From Corallincola holothuriorum (GTDB lineage: Bacteria; Pseudomonadota; Gammaproteobacteria; Enterobacterales; Neiellaceae): DNA of 64,000 nt. How positions within the stretch are numbered: the stretch's first letter is position 1; each line of letters begins with the position of its first letter. Shown here one piece after another: positions 7,693-17,039 of the stretch. The notes beneath the pieces are model-generated. The model was not told where the DNA came from. It saw nothing but the letters and a program-made list of their open reading frames with translations, and made no database searches. A program made the translations under genes and the position numbers. The DNA is taken from NCBI RefSeq assembly GCF_003336225.1, contig NZ_QPID01000002.1, positions 434,001 through 498,000 of the forward strand. The letters run 5' to 3'.

Positions 7693-9951
7693 TTAATGGA
7701 TCTCTTCGGTTTTGGCTTTGAAATTAATAATATTATCCACGCTCGGCATGATAATCGGACGTAAGTTAGGCTGGCTGATAGCCAGTTTTTCCTGGCTCTG
7801 CAGACGCTGCCACCGCTGTTCATCAATTTGAGCTTCAAAGTAAACAGACCAACGATTAAGCCCCTCGCTACTGCCTTGGGTACAAAGCCCCTGATCATTC
7901 GTGCCATGACTCTCTCTGACTGCTTGCAGCTCCGGTGGCATCAGGCAGGCATCAGCCATCAACGCTAAGGGTTGCCAGCGGATCTCTTGATTATGCACAA
8001 ACGGATTAAACTTGTTGTCGCAGGCAGTTAGCGAGCTTTCAAAGGTATCCGCCAGTAGCATAAATTGCCCGGTTTGCTGATGCAGGTGTTGTCGCCGTTC
8101 ATTACATTCTCGACTTTCTTCGGCAACATGTTCACGCAGTTGGCTGGCAAGAAAATCTAAACGCTGAAATAACCCATCCGTAGTAAGGTTTGGGTGGGTT
8201 TCCGCTTCGAGCTGGTTGGATAAGGCAGCAACGGCATCTCGTAACTTGTCTTCGTATGTTGCCTTACGTTCACTATGGCGTCGCCACTGGATAGCAAACA
8301 AAGCACTCAGGATGAAACAAATAACGAAGGGTACACTGGCCAGTTGCGTACTGAGCGCGGGAAACCAAAACAGAGTGACAGAGATGACGGCGAGAACGAC
8401 GGAGCTAATCGTCGCCAAGCGTGTCGAGCTCAGTGATTGCTTACAATCCTTCATCTCAGCCAACCCTTGATCAATCTTATCAGGGAGTAATGCGGCTTGT
8501 TGTGATTCCAGCTTTAAACGCTGTTCGTCGTTTTTGAGTTGTTGCCATTTTGATTGCTGGTGTCTGGCTATCTGCTGCAGCAGCGTTAACTGATTTAACG
8601 CGCTGTCTCTACTCAACTCATATTGTTGCCAGCTGGGCAACGGTTTGGCTTCTCTCGCTGCCAATAGTGGTTTTGATAGTTCATCGGTGCAAAATAGGGT
8701 GACTTGGTTTTCACTGCGAAATAGCGGTGATACCTCTTTCTGAATGCGAATATCGAGTTGACGAGTGAGTTGACTTACAAGCTCAGGACTAAAACTTTCA
8801 CTGAGCGCCCTCACAGTACGATAGTAGTAGCTGTGATCCTGAACATAGAGGATCTTTAGAGCATCAACAGCCAGTTCGACATGATCATCATTGTGGCTAA
8901 GGCGGATGTCGCCGTCGCGAATAATTTTTTGTAGCGTACGACGAACCGTCTCGGCTAATACATCACGATTGGGATCCAGTTTCATTGCCATGCGCAGTTG
9001 GCGTTGACACTCATCGTGTTGATGAAGGTGGAAACTGGCGCGAGACTGGTGCAGAAGGCCTAGGCTGCGAAGCAGGTGATAGTCGTTGTGATATTGCTCG
9101 AGTTGCGATAGCAGCAGCTTTGAGCGTGTATTGGCTTCGTCCAATATTCCCTGATCGCGATTACTTTCACTCAGTAAGCGTGATAACCAAAAGTTAGCCG
9201 TTAGGTGGCCATCATCTAGACTGACGATCCGGCGCAAATTGGCGATAGCGCCTTTGCGATGACCAAATCCCAGGTTACGCATTGCCCAGCGAAGGTTTAA
9301 TTTAAGGTTGGCACCGTCACTGGAAGCCAGCAGCTGTTCATCATCAGCCGGATCCGGGGCGTTGCCGAAAATAACTGCCAGCTGCCGAGCAAGTAATGGG
9401 TTACCTGTGGCATCGGTGTCCGGGGTTAAGCCCGCAACGTTCAGTAGGCTATTGCGGTTTTGCAATACCTGTTCATGGCTGTCGAGGTGCTTGCCGAGGA
9501 TCCGTTCTATATCCTGGATGATTTCATCTGCAGAATGAGCCGAGCGAACCAGTGGGCGGAGGTGATAATGAGCGCTGGTAGAGATGCTGGGATCCGCGAG
9601 GGTGTCGTGCTCAGCGTTTTTGGCTCGCAATTTAACGTCGAGTACCGGTACGACTAAACGTTGTGCACCGACACTTAGATGTTGGTAGAGCGCAGATTCA
9701 GTTAGCGAACGCTTGCGTGGGGCAGCTTCCTGCTCCGGTTGACGATCAATGCTTAGCAACATAAACATGCCAGCATCCTTGATGTCGGCTAAGCTGGCTT
9801 TGCCTTGGCCACGGTTGTCCAGACGAGAGATCCTGTATCCGCTATCGAATAGCGGACTGTCGCTGAAGTGGCGCTCTATGTCATCGACAATCACTGCGAG
9901 CGCATCATGATCGTAAAAGAGAATAATATTCGGCGCGATGGGGCTCATCAC
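7693..9951 (-). CDS. Unassigned membrane protein: alpha/beta head, helical repeats, membrane hairpin, coiled coils
   Basis: A protein of 752 residues that I do not recognise. Residues 6-155 alternate strands and helices: NIILFYDHD, a helix, MFMLLSID, LVVPVLDVK, then a closing helix DEIIQDIERIL. This order recalls a TIR-like or flavodoxin-like fold, but no catalytic residue can be assigned. Residues about 215-345 are helical and TPR-like ('GAIANLRRIVSLDDGHLTAN', 'ECQRQLRMAMKLDPN'). Residues 440-510 form a coiled coil, followed by two membrane helices at about 513-530 and 537-555 with a short turn, then another coiled coil at 565-640 and a C-terminal region with three Cys. Both long arms should lie in the cytoplasm. 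It lies 109 bases downstream of aceK on the same strand; a functional link is unknown. Confidence 0.6.
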   Translation of the reverse strand: MMSPIAPNIILFYDHDALAVIVDDIERHFSDSPLFDSGYRISRLDNRGQGKASLADIKDAGMFMLLSIDRQPEQEAAPRKRSLTESALYQHLSVGAQRLVVPVLDVKLRAKNAEHDTLADPSISTSAHYHLRPLVRSAHSADEIIQDIERILGKHLDSHEQVLQNRNSLLNVAGLTPDTDATGNPLLARQLAVIFGNAPDPADDEQLLASSDGANLKLNLRWAMRNLGFGHRKGAIANLRRIVSLDDGHLTANFWLSRLLSESNRDQGILDEANTRSKLLLSQLEQYHNDYHLLRSLGLLHQSRASFHLHQHDECQRQLRMAMKLDPNRDVLAETVRRTLQKIIRDGDIRLSHNDDHVELAVDALKILYVQDHSYYYRTVRALSESFSPELVSQLTRQLDIRIQKEVSPLFRSENQVTLFCTDELSKPLLAAREAKPLPSWQQYELSRDSALNQLTLLQQIARHQQSKWQQLKNDEQRLKLESQQAALLPDKIDQGLAEMKDCKQSLSSTRLATISSVVLAVISVTLFWFPALSTQLASVPFVICFILSALFAIQWRRHSERKATYEDKLRDAVAALSNQLEAETHPNLTTDGLFQRLDFLASQLREHVAEESRECNERRQHLHQQTGQFMLLADTFESSLTACDNKFNPFVHNQEIRWQPLALMADACLMPPELQAVRESHGTNDQGLCTQGSSEGLNRWSVYFEAQIDEQRWQRLQSQEKLAISQPNLRPIIMPSVDNIINFKAKTEEIH

Positions 9952-10060
9952 TCTAGTCCCTTAGTTAAGCTAATGGTCAATTAGAACGGCAATAAATAAC
10001 GCGAAAAAAACCGTTTGCACATAATCTACCTGCTCACTGGGGATTGCAATAGAGGGGGCC

Positions 10061-11788
10061 TTATTCGCTGCTCAGTTCGCTCTTTTTATGGTTTTTAAAG
10101 CAGCAACTCTCCGGGTAAGGATAAAACTCTTCAAAGTGGCCGCGTAGTGATTTGGATTGCACCTGTTTCCACCAGTCGGCCTCGAATAAGTTGGGATGAT
10201 ATTGTTGAAGTACCTGCCGATGCTTAAGGTGGGTTGTTACAAAGGTCGCAAACTCTTCAGGAAATATGTCATTCTCGGCAACCGAGTACCAGGGCTCAGC
10301 TTGCATCTCTTGTTCTGGATACAGCGGTTCTGGAATGCGTCGGAAGTTACAATCAATGAGATAGCAAACTTCGTCGTAATCGTAAAAAATCACTCTGCCA
10401 TGGCGAGTGACACCAAAGTTTTTCAGCAGCAGATCGCCAGGGAAGATATTGGCGGCAGCCATCTCTTTTATCGCCCAGCCATAGTCGATCAGAGCCGCGC
10501 TCGCTTGTGATTCACTGGCTTGATCCAGATAGAGGTTGAGTGGCACCATTCGACGTTCGATATACAGATGTTTAATGATCACCAGATCATGGGTTTCAGT
10601 GATGCTACTGGGGGCTGTTTGCCTTAGTTCTGCCAATAAAGCATCACTTAAGCGGCGTTTAGGGAAGCGGAAATTAGCGAAGTCCTGCGTGTCGGCCATC
10701 CTGCCGACCCTATCATGCTGCTTTACCAGCCGGTATTTTGCTTTTACCTGCTGTCTACTCATCCCTTTGCTGGGGCCAAACTTGTCTCGTATTACCTTGA
10801 ATACCACATCGAACGAGGGCAGGGTAAATACGCTCATTACCAGCCCTGGGATCCCGGGGGCAATATCAAACTGATCGCTACTGTGTTCCAGGTGGTGCAG
10901 GTAGTGGCGATAGAATTGGGTCTTGCTGTGTTTTAAGCAGCCGATGGCGCTGTACAGCTCCGCGTCACTTTTATGTGGCAGCAGATGGCGAAGAAAGGCC
11001 ACTACTGATGAGGGGGCTGGTATATCGACCATAAAATAGCTGCGGGCGAAGCCAAACAGAATGCTCACCTGGTCACGCTCAGTTAACACGGCATCTACCA
11101 TGACCCCTTCGCCTTCGCGATTGATTAAGCAGATAATAAAGGGGTGGCTGATATGTTCGCTAAACAAACGCCCCACCATGTATGCGCCTTTATTGCGGTA
11201 AAAAATCGGTTTGAGTATCTCAAGTGTTGGAATTCCAGGGAATCGTTCCAGCTGTTTTCGTAAGAGAACGGTGAGTTGTTCGATATCTGCAGCTTTATCG
11301 TGCCAGTTATCAATAAAACCACTGGAGCTTAGGATCTGCTCGGCGATGGTGCCGAGAGGCACCCCGACGAGTCGATAGTGGTGTAGTGGCGCATCTTTTT
11401 CTGGTGGTGGGCCGCCGGCCCAAACAAAGGCATGGGGGGGAGTTAAGAATTGATGATGGAACATCTTGCCGTAGGTTGAGTTGTAGAAGCTTTCGGCTAA
11501 CTCGCGACAAGGACTGTTGACGGTTTGCTGTTGGTAGCTTTGTTTAATGGCACGCCATAGTTCTACCTCTAAGCAGTCTTTTTGCTTACGCAGTTTGTTG
11601 GAAATCTGTGCAACACGGCCATCATAGATCTGCAGCCGCTCTCGTGACGCGACCTGCACACCTAGCCAATCGGCGTTGACAAAGCGTTGGCCAGATTCCC
11701 TGGTGATACTCAAAAAACGGTCGTAGCAAAGGTTAAAGCTTTCCAGGATCTGAGCGGCTAATTCGTCGGGCAGTGCCATCGATAACAC
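10061..11788 (-). CDS. aceK: Isocitrate dehydrogenase kinase/phosphatase
   Basis: A bifunctional enzyme that phosphorylates and dephosphorylates isocitrate dehydrogenase, sending carbon into the glyoxylate bypass. At 575 residues it is the usual length (E. coli 578). The kinase part shows 'VFTLPSFDVVFKVIRDKFGP' near 330 with the ATP-binding Lys, and the later 'FPGDLLLKNFGVTRHGRVIFYDYDE' region with catalytic Asp residues (given in pieces: GDLLLKNFG, IFYDYDE). In enterics aceK is the last gene of aceBAK; here no isocitrate lyase or malate synthase gene is next to it, so the bypass genes must be elsewhere. Divergent from lasT. Confidence 0.95.
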   Translation of the reverse strand: MLSMALPDELAAQILESFNLCYDRFLSITRESGQRFVNADWLGVQVASRERLQIYDGRVAQISNKLRKQKDCLEVELWRAIKQSYQQQTVNSPCRELAESFYNSTYGKMFHHQFLTPPHAFVWAGGPPPEKDAPLHHYRLVGVPLGTIAEQILSSSGFIDNWHDKAADIEQLTVLLRKQLERFPGIPTLEILKPIFYRNKGAYMVGRLFSEHISHPFIICLINREGEGVMVDAVLTERDQVSILFGFARSYFMVDIPAPSSVVAFLRHLLPHKSDAELYSAIGCLKHSKTQFYRHYLHHLEHSSDQFDIAPGIPGLVMSVFTLPSFDVVFKVIRDKFGPSKGMSRQQVKAKYRLVKQHDRVGRMADTQDFANFRFPKRRLSDALLAELRQTAPSSITETHDLVIIKHLYIERRMVPLNLYLDQASESQASAALIDYGWAIKEMAAANIFPGDLLLKNFGVTRHGRVIFYDYDEVCYLIDCNFRRIPEPLYPEQEMQAEPWYSVAENDIFPEEFATFVTTHLKHRQVLQQYHPNLFEADWWKQVQSKSLRGHFEEFYPYPESCCFKNHKKSELSSE

Positions 11789-11899
11789 CTTGTGGTAAGA
11801 CCAGTTTTGTAGTTTTCAGTGTAGTCGGTGCAGGCGAGCTGGCGCAAGCTGGTCTATCTAGGCAGAATAGGGCATGAATTTGGTCACTGTTGTTGAACC

Positions 11900-12595
11900 A
11901 TGGAATTGATTTTTGTGCTGGTTTCACCAGCGAGGCCCGCCAATGTAGGGGCTGTGGCTAGAGCGATGAAAACCCAAGGGTTTGCCCAGCTGCGTATTGT
12001 GGACAGTGTGGCACATCAAGATCCCGAAGCTGGATGGGTGGCCCATGGTGCTGAAGAGCTGTTAGCCGAGGCAAGTTGCTTTGCATCGGCCGATCTGGCG
12101 TTGAGTGATTGTGACTTTGTCATCGCAACCACAGCTCGACGACGGGGATGTGCCAGAGATTATTGGTCGCCGCAGCAAACGCTACAGCAGCTCGAGTCCA
12201 AAGCGACTGCGATCCAACGTGTAGCGCTGTTGTTTGGCTGTGAAGAATCGGGATTACCCAATACCCTGATTGATCGTGCCGACCTGCTAAGCTGCATTCC
12301 CCTTGCGCAACCTTATCCATCGCTGAATTTGGGGCAGGCTGCCATGGTTTATGCGTACGCATTATCACCCCTAAAAACGCTATTGTCGGGTGCAGGGCAA
12401 GGGCGGGACGATCTGACTGACTCGGGCGAATGGCAAGCGCTTAAGCAACGTGTCGCGACGTTACAGGAAAGCCTACTCAACAGCGAAGATCAAAAACTGT
12501 CAGAGTGGCTACATGATCGTTTGGGATTGGTAGAGGGAAGAGATATTCGTCTGCTGCATACGTTATTAAACGACATTGAAAAAGCGCTGCCATAG
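11900..12595 (+). CDS. lasT: SPOUT (TrmH-family) tRNA/rRNA methyltransferase, LasT/TrmJ-like
   Basis: A protein of 231 residues with the SpoU/TrmH ribose 2'-O-methyltransferase signatures: 'LVSPARPANVGAVARAMK' at the N-terminus, 'ALLFGCEESGLPN' at about 113-125, and 'YPSLNLGQAAMVYAY' at about 138-152, which form the SAM-binding trefoil knot. LasT (YjtD) and TrmJ are close relatives. The position just upstream of the threonine leader matches E. coli lasT, next to thrL, so I favour LasT. The next gene's ATG abuts the stop codon, giving a tight three-gene run. Confidence 0.8.
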   Translation: MELIFVLVSPARPANVGAVARAMKTQGFAQLRIVDSVAHQDPEAGWVAHGAEELLAEASCFASADLALSDCDFVIATTARRRGCARDYWSPQQTLQQLESKATAIQRVALLFGCEESGLPNTLIDRADLLSCIPLAQPYPSLNLGQAAMVYAYALSPLKTLLSGAGQGRDDLTDSGEWQALKQRVATLQESLLNSEDQKLSEWLHDRLGLVEGRDIRLLHTLLNDIEKALP

Positions 12596-13534
12596 ATGGT
12601 TGATCCTCAGAACGACGTTACGCCATCTCGACCAGAGCCTCCCTTGGTTTCAGTTATAACGCCGGTTTTTCGCGGCGAGAACACACTGTTACGCGCAGTT
12701 GAGAGTTTGTTGGCTCAAGACTACAGCCATTGGGAGCAGTGGATTGTGGTTGATGACGGTGTGGATTATCAACAATTGCTTGCCAGCCATGGTATCTGCG
12801 ATCCCAGGATCCACTTTATTAGCTCTGGAGAGATTGGCTCAGGCCCTAATCACACACGCAATTTGGCCTTAGCGAAAGCGCGAGGGGAGTTGATCGCGCC
12901 GTTGGATGCTGATGACCTCTACTATCCTACTCGGTTATCGACGTTGGTGCCTCTGGCAATGGAGTATGGTGTAGCTGGCGATAACGTTGATATTGTCGAT
13001 GAACAGAATGGTCAACTGATGGCCACTCTGTTGCCGCAATATCAGGGATATCGTTTATGGTCGGCCGCTGGCTATAGTCAGACCAAGACACCACTAATAT
13101 TTTTATTCCGTCGTGACTGTGTTGGTTTGGGATGGCATCGTGATGTTCAGTTAGGCGAGGATACACTGTTTAACCTTCGTGCCATGGAGCGCGCCAAGGG
13201 CTGTGTTATGTGGGGCGAACCGCTGCATCAATACCGTGTCAACAGTCAGTCGATTTGCCACAGCGATAATGCGGCTGAGCGCGCAGATATGGCTTATCAG
13301 CACTGTTTGGATCGCCTGCTTTCCGACGCGATGGGCTTTGGCAGTGAGCCGTTTAAACGCATAGTCGAAACGATGTTACGAGACAAAAAGCGGGTTAATC
13401 TGGCTTATGATGCAGCACTTAAAAACGGCTTTGCAGGTAGTTATCAACACTTTTCGTTAAAACATTATCCATTGGATAAACAATATGTACCGCAAGATGT
13501 ACCGCAAGGTACAGAGGAGTTATGCATTGAGTGA
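12596..13534 (+). CDS. Family 2 glycosyltransferase
   Basis: A protein of 312 residues of the GT-A fold. The nucleotide-sugar domain is clear: 'VSVITPVFRGENTLLRAVES' at 18-37 and the metal-binding DADD at 104-107, then 'QLGEDTLFNLRAM' near 185 as the acceptor-side acidic motif. No membrane helix. The ATG directly follows the lasT stop (TAG then ATG), and the end overlaps the next gene, so translation is probably coupled. A perfect 12-base tandem repeat (13485-13496 and 13497-13508) near the 3' end encodes a Val-Pro-Gln-Asp-Val-Pro-Gln stretch. Sugar and acceptor unknown. Confidence 0.85.
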   Translation: MVDPQNDVTPSRPEPPLVSVITPVFRGENTLLRAVESLLAQDYSHWEQWIVVDDGVDYQQLLASHGICDPRIHFISSGEIGSGPNHTRNLALAKARGELIAPLDADDLYYPTRLSTLVPLAMEYGVAGDNVDIVDEQNGQLMATLLPQYQGYRLWSAAGYSQTKTPLIFLFRRDCVGLGWHRDVQLGEDTLFNLRAMERAKGCVMWGEPLHQYRVNSQSICHSDNAAERADMAYQHCLDRLLSDAMGFGSEPFKRIVETMLRDKKRVNLAYDAALKNGFAGSYQHFSLKHYPLDKQYVPQDVPQGTEELCIE

Positions 13535-14282
13535 TTTGGCGATGGTTGTATTGGGCGCCGGCAGTGCAGGGGCCACTGAGCTGCTGCCGTCCAGCTTTGT
13601 GCTGGAACAGGAGGGACGTCCCATTTTGCTGATTGATTGTGGTGCGGGTGTGCTTGATGCGTATCGGCGCCAGTATCAGCAACTACCGGAAGCGGTGTAT
13701 ATCAGTCACCCGCATATGGATCATGTGGCGGATCTGGAAAAGTTGTTTATCGCCGCTTGCTTTAACGATAAGCCCGCCCCGCGGATCTATGTGCCGGCGG
13801 CGATTGTGCCGCGTTTGACCCGCATGTTTGATAATCACCCAGGGCAACTGGCTGAAGGGGGGGCGAACTTCTGGCAAGTGTTACAGTTAGTCGCGGTGGA
13901 TAGCGGGTTTTGGCTGGCGCAGCATAACTTCAGGGTAACTCCTGCGCGTCATCATCAATTGGATTTTAGTTTTAGCTTGTCGTTGCCTGGGCGCTTTTTC
14001 TTCACTGCCGATACGCGACCTATTCCTGAAGTGTTGCATCACCTTGCTGCTGGCGGAGAGCCGATCCTGCACGATGTCGGTTTAGTTGCTAACCCCTCCC
14101 ACACAGGAATAGAAGATATAAAGCGCGACTATGATGCGCGGCTATGGCCACGGCTTTATCTCTATCATTATTACGCTGAGAAAGATGCTGCGTTAATGGA
14201 AGCTGAAGGATTTAATGTGTTGCGACCGCGACAACGATTGATACTTCCTGCAGAGCGAGCGTCTGATGTGGTGACAGCATAA
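13527..14282 (+). CDS. Metallo-beta-lactamase-fold hydrolase
   Basis: A protein of about 251 residues with the zinc-binding signature 'SHPHMDHVADLE' (HxHxDH), a downstream His in 'ARHHQ', 'FFTADTRP' carrying the bridging Asp, and a final His in 'LYLYHYY'. This order fits the MBL superfamily, possibly the branch near RNase Z or phosphodiesterases; the substrate is unknown. The TTG at 13527 is preferred: AGAGGAG lies at 13512-13518, and the start overlaps the glycosyltransferase stop by 8 bases. The ATG at 13542 is the alternative. The open frame extends to 13485, but that part lies inside the repeat of the previous gene. Confidence 0.75.
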   Translation: MSDLAMVVLGAGSAGATELLPSSFVLEQEGRPILLIDCGAGVLDAYRRQYQQLPEAVYISHPHMDHVADLEKLFIAACFNDKPAPRIYVPAAIVPRLTRMFDNHPGQLAEGGANFWQVLQLVAVDSGFWLAQHNFRVTPARHHQLDFSFSLSLPGRFFFTADTRPIPEVLHHLAAGGEPILHDVGLVANPSHTGIEDIKRDYDARLWPRLYLYHYYAEKDAALMEAEGFNVLRPRQRLILPAERASDVVTA

Positions 14283-14294
14283 AAACAGTGCTCG

Positions 14295-14341
14295 AGTGTC
14301 ATTTTTTCTAGACACTGGTCAGTTCAGGTGATTTTTATCAC
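14295..14341 (+). promoter_or_regulatory. Two inverted repeats upstream of the threonine operon
   Basis: AGTGTC (14295-14300), 10 bases, GACACT (14311-14316) is a perfect 6-bp inverted repeat. GTGAT (14328-14332), TTTT, ATCAC (14337-14341) is a perfect 5-bp one. A TTGACT -35-like element follows at 14346. They could be operators, or the first could help end transcription of the preceding operon. No T-run follows the first hairpin, so the second reading is weak. Confidence 0.35.
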
Positions 14342-14415
14342 ATGCTTGACTTTTATGTGAGGTCGTTTTCTGGTAAAACACTCACTCACCTTTTGTAAGG
14401 CTATAAAAGCAGAAC

Positions 14416-14481
14416 ATGAGCAGCACAGTGCGCAACACCATTATTATCACCATTACCCGCACCCATGGGGAGACGGGCTGA
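14416..14481 (+). CDS. thrL: Threonine operon leader peptide
   Basis: A 21-codon frame, MSSTVRNTIIITITRTHGETG, with six Thr and four Ile, eight of these ten between positions 8 and 20. E. coli ThrL is also 21 residues and equally rich in Thr and Ile. It precedes an attenuator hairpin and thrA. Ribosome stalling at these codons when charged tRNA-Thr or tRNA-Ile is short should let transcription continue into thrABC. There is no strong Shine-Dalgarno immediately before the ATG. Confidence 0.85.
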   Translation: MSSTVRNTIIITITRTHGETG

Positions 14482-14508
14482 GTTTTTGCGCACTAAGAAC
14501 AGAATCAC

Positions 14509-14546
14509 AGCCCGGGACCCAAAAGGTCGCGGGCTTTTTATTTTTC
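14509..14546 (+). terminator. Attenuator of the thr operon
   Basis: AGCCCG..ACC, a CAAAA loop, GGT..CGGGCT, then a T-rich tract (TTTTTATTTTT). It begins 27 bases after the leader stop codon and ends about 25 bases before the thrA start, the standard place for an attenuation terminator. Confidence 0.85.
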
Positions 14547-14570
14547 AGGAATGTAAGGGCGAGGTAGGAA

Positions 14571-17036
14571 ATGCGAGTACTTAAGTTTGGTGGCACGTCA
14601 CTGGCAACAGCCAGTCGCTTCCAGCAAGTGGCTGCGATAGTCGCCGACAAGTTCAAGTCAGAGCAGGTCGCATTGGTGTTGTCGGCGCCATCAGGAGTTA
14701 CTAACGCACTGGTGGCTGCAGTACAAACGACATCTCAGGGCGTTGATGCCCAACAGCACATCGAATGTATTGAGTCGACCTTTACCAACCTGATTAACAC
14801 CCTGAATGAGGAGTTCCCCGGGTTCGCTGCCGATCAGCTACTGCAAAAGCTGCATCAGGAGATGGGGCAGATGAAGGAGCTGTTGCGTGGCGTCAGTTTA
14901 TTGAAGCAGTGCCCGGATAACATTCAAGCGCAGATCTTGGTGAAAGGCGAACGTATGAGTGTCGCCACCATGATTGAGCTGATTAAAGCGAAGGGTTTGA
15001 ACGCTGAAGGGATTGACCCTGTGCAGAAGTTTGTTGGCGTGGGCGACTACCTCTCTTCGATGGTTGATATTGAACAGTCTTCCGCACGTTTTGACAAAGT
15101 GTCTTTACCGACTGATGCCGTATTGGTGATGCCGGGCTTTACCGCAGGTAATGATGCCGGCGAAATTGTTACGCTGGGGCGTAATGGTTCGGATTATTCT
15201 GCTGCGGTACTGGCTGCTTGTCTGAAAGCGTCCTGCTGTGAAATTTGGACTGATGTGGATGGCGTATACAGTTGTGATCCGCGCCTGGTGCCCGATGCTA
15301 AGCTGTTAAAAAGCCTTAGCTACCAAGAAGCGATGGAGCTGTCCTATTTTGGTGCCAAGGTACTACACCCGAAAACGATCGCACCCATTGCCCAATTCCA
15401 TATCCCTTGTTTAATCAAAAATACCCATAATCCTGCTGCTGAAGGCACCTTGATCAGTGCGCAAAGTGACAGCGAAGGCTTGCAAGTTAAGGCGATTTCG
15501 AACCTGAGTGGCATGACCATGGTGAGTGTCTCTGGTCCTGGTATGAAAGGCATGGTGGGTATGGCCGCCCGTGTATTTGCCACCATTAGTCAGGCCGGTG
15601 TGTCTATTACTTTGATCACCCAGTCTTCCTCTGAGTACAGCATCAGCTTCTGTATCCATAGCAGTGAAGCGGAGCTGGCACGGCAGGTCTTGCAAGATGA
15701 GTTCTATCTGGAACTTGAAAACAAATTGCTGGATCCTATTGAGATGCTTGATGGCTTGGCCATCGTCTCACTGGTTGGTGACGAGATGAAGAAGTACAGT
15801 GGTGTTGCCGCTAAATTCTTCCGCGCGTTAGCACAAGCCAATGTGAATGTTGCAGCCATTGCTCAGGGCTCGTCGGAGCGTTCGGTGTCTGCAGTGATTA
15901 ATGATGAACGCTGTAATCATGCGATCCGCGCCTGTCACGAGAACTTTTTCGACACACTGCATTATATTGATGCCTTCTTGGTGGGGTGTGGCACGGTCGG
16001 CGGTGAACTGCTGAATCAGGTGCAACGTCAGCAAGAGCGACTGCGTAAACAAAATATCGGCTTGCGCCTGTGCGGCATCGCAAACAGTAAAGGGTTAACC
16101 CTCGCAGCTGATGGTTTGGATCTGGATCACTGGCAGCAAGCGGTGGCGGAGCAGGAGAAGGCACCGTTCACTCTTAATGAGCTTAAGCGCTTTATCAAAG
16201 AGAATAACCTGATCAATCCGGTGTTAATTGATTGCACCAGCAGTCAGTCTTTGTCGGATGATTATCTGGCTTATTTGCAAGCCGGGTTCCATGTGGTGAC
16301 AGCGAATAAGAAAGCCAATACGGGTGGGATGAACTACTACCGCGCATTGCGTCAGGCTGCATTGCAAAGCAAACGTCAGTTCCTCTATGACACTAACGTT
16401 GGTGCAGGTTTACCTGTGATTGATAACCTCAAAGGCTTGCTTAATGCAGGTGACCAGTTGTTAAGCTTTGGCGGTATCTTATCGGGTTCACTGTCTTACA
16501 TCTTCGGCAAACTGGACGATGGCATGGCGTTCTCAGAAGCCACCGCTATCGCCCGTGAGAATGGCTTTACCGAGCCGGATGCCCGCGATGACCTTTCCGG
16601 CACTGATGTTGCGCGTAAGCTGCTTATTTTGGCGCGTGAAGTTGGTCTGGAACTCGATCTGGAAGATATTGATGTGCAGCCTGCGTTACCGCCTGGTTTT
16701 GACCAAAGCGGTGATGTCGAAAGCTTTATGGCACGTACTAAAGATGCCGATGCGTTCTTTAGCGATTGGTTAGCCAAGCTGAAAGATGAAGGCAAAGTGT
16801 TGCGTTATGCCGGTACCATTGATGAAGAGGGCAATTGCCGTTGTGGTATTGAAGCGGTTGGGCCTGAACATCCACTATTCAGCATTAAAGACGGTGAAAA
16901 CGCCCTGGCGTTTTACAGTGAGTATTATCAGCCTCTGCCATTTGTCCTTCGCGGCTATGGCGCAGGCGCCGCAGTAACCGCAGCCGGAGTGTTCTCTGAC
17001 GTGCTGCGAACGCTGCCATGGAAACAGGAGCATTAA
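14571..17036 (+). CDS. thrA: Bifunctional aspartokinase / homoserine dehydrogenase I
   Basis: Catalyses the first and third steps from aspartate towards threonine. The 821 residues match E. coli ThrA (820). The aspartokinase domain opens with KFGGTS at 5-10 and carries '[11 protein letters not shown]' near 203. Two ACT-type regulatory segments follow at about 315-455. The dehydrogenase begins near 468 with the NADP-binding '[10 protein letters not shown]', and contains '[14 protein letters not shown]' and '[17 protein letters not shown]' further on. Shine-Dalgarno GAGGTAGG lies at 14561-14568. Controlled by the leader and attenuator just upstream. thrB starts 3 bases after the stop. Confidence 0.98.
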   Translation: MRVLKFGGTSLATASRFQQVAAIVADKFKSEQVALVLSAPSGVTNALVAAVQTTSQGVDAQQHIECIESTFTNLINTLNEEFPGFAADQLLQKLHQEMGQMKELLRGVSLLKQCPDNIQAQILVKGERMSVATMIELIKAKGLNAEGIDPVQKFVGVGDYLSSMVDIEQSSARFDKVSLPTDAVLVMPGFTAGNDAGEIVTLGRNGSDYSAAVLAACLKASCCEIWTDVDGVYSCDPRLVPDAKLLKSLSYQEAMELSYFGAKVLHPKTIAPIAQFHIPCLIKNTHNPAAEGTLISAQSDSEGLQVKAISNLSGMTMVSVSGPGMKGMVGMAARVFATISQAGVSITLITQSSSEYSISFCIHSSEAELARQVLQDEFYLELENKLLDPIEMLDGLAIVSLVGDEMKKYSGVAAKFFRALAQANVNVAAIAQGSSERSVSAVINDERCNHAIRACHENFFDTLHYIDAFLVGCGTVGGELLNQVQRQQERLRKQNIGLRLCGIANSKGLTLAADGLDLDHWQQAVAEQEKAPFTLNELKRFIKENNLINPVLIDCTSSQSLSDDYLAYLQAGFHVVTANKKANTGGMNYYRALRQAALQSKRQFLYDTNVGAGLPVIDNLKGLLNAGDQLLSFGGILSGSLSYIFGKLDDGMAFSEATAIARENGFTEPDARDDLSGTDVARKLLILAREVGLELDLEDIDVQPALPPGFDQSGDVESFMARTKDADAFFSDWLAKLKDEGKVLRYAGTIDEEGNCRCGIEAVGPEHPLFSIKDGENALAFYSEYYQPLPFVLRGYGAGAAVTAAGVFSDVLRTLPWKQEH

Positions 17037-17039
17037 GCC

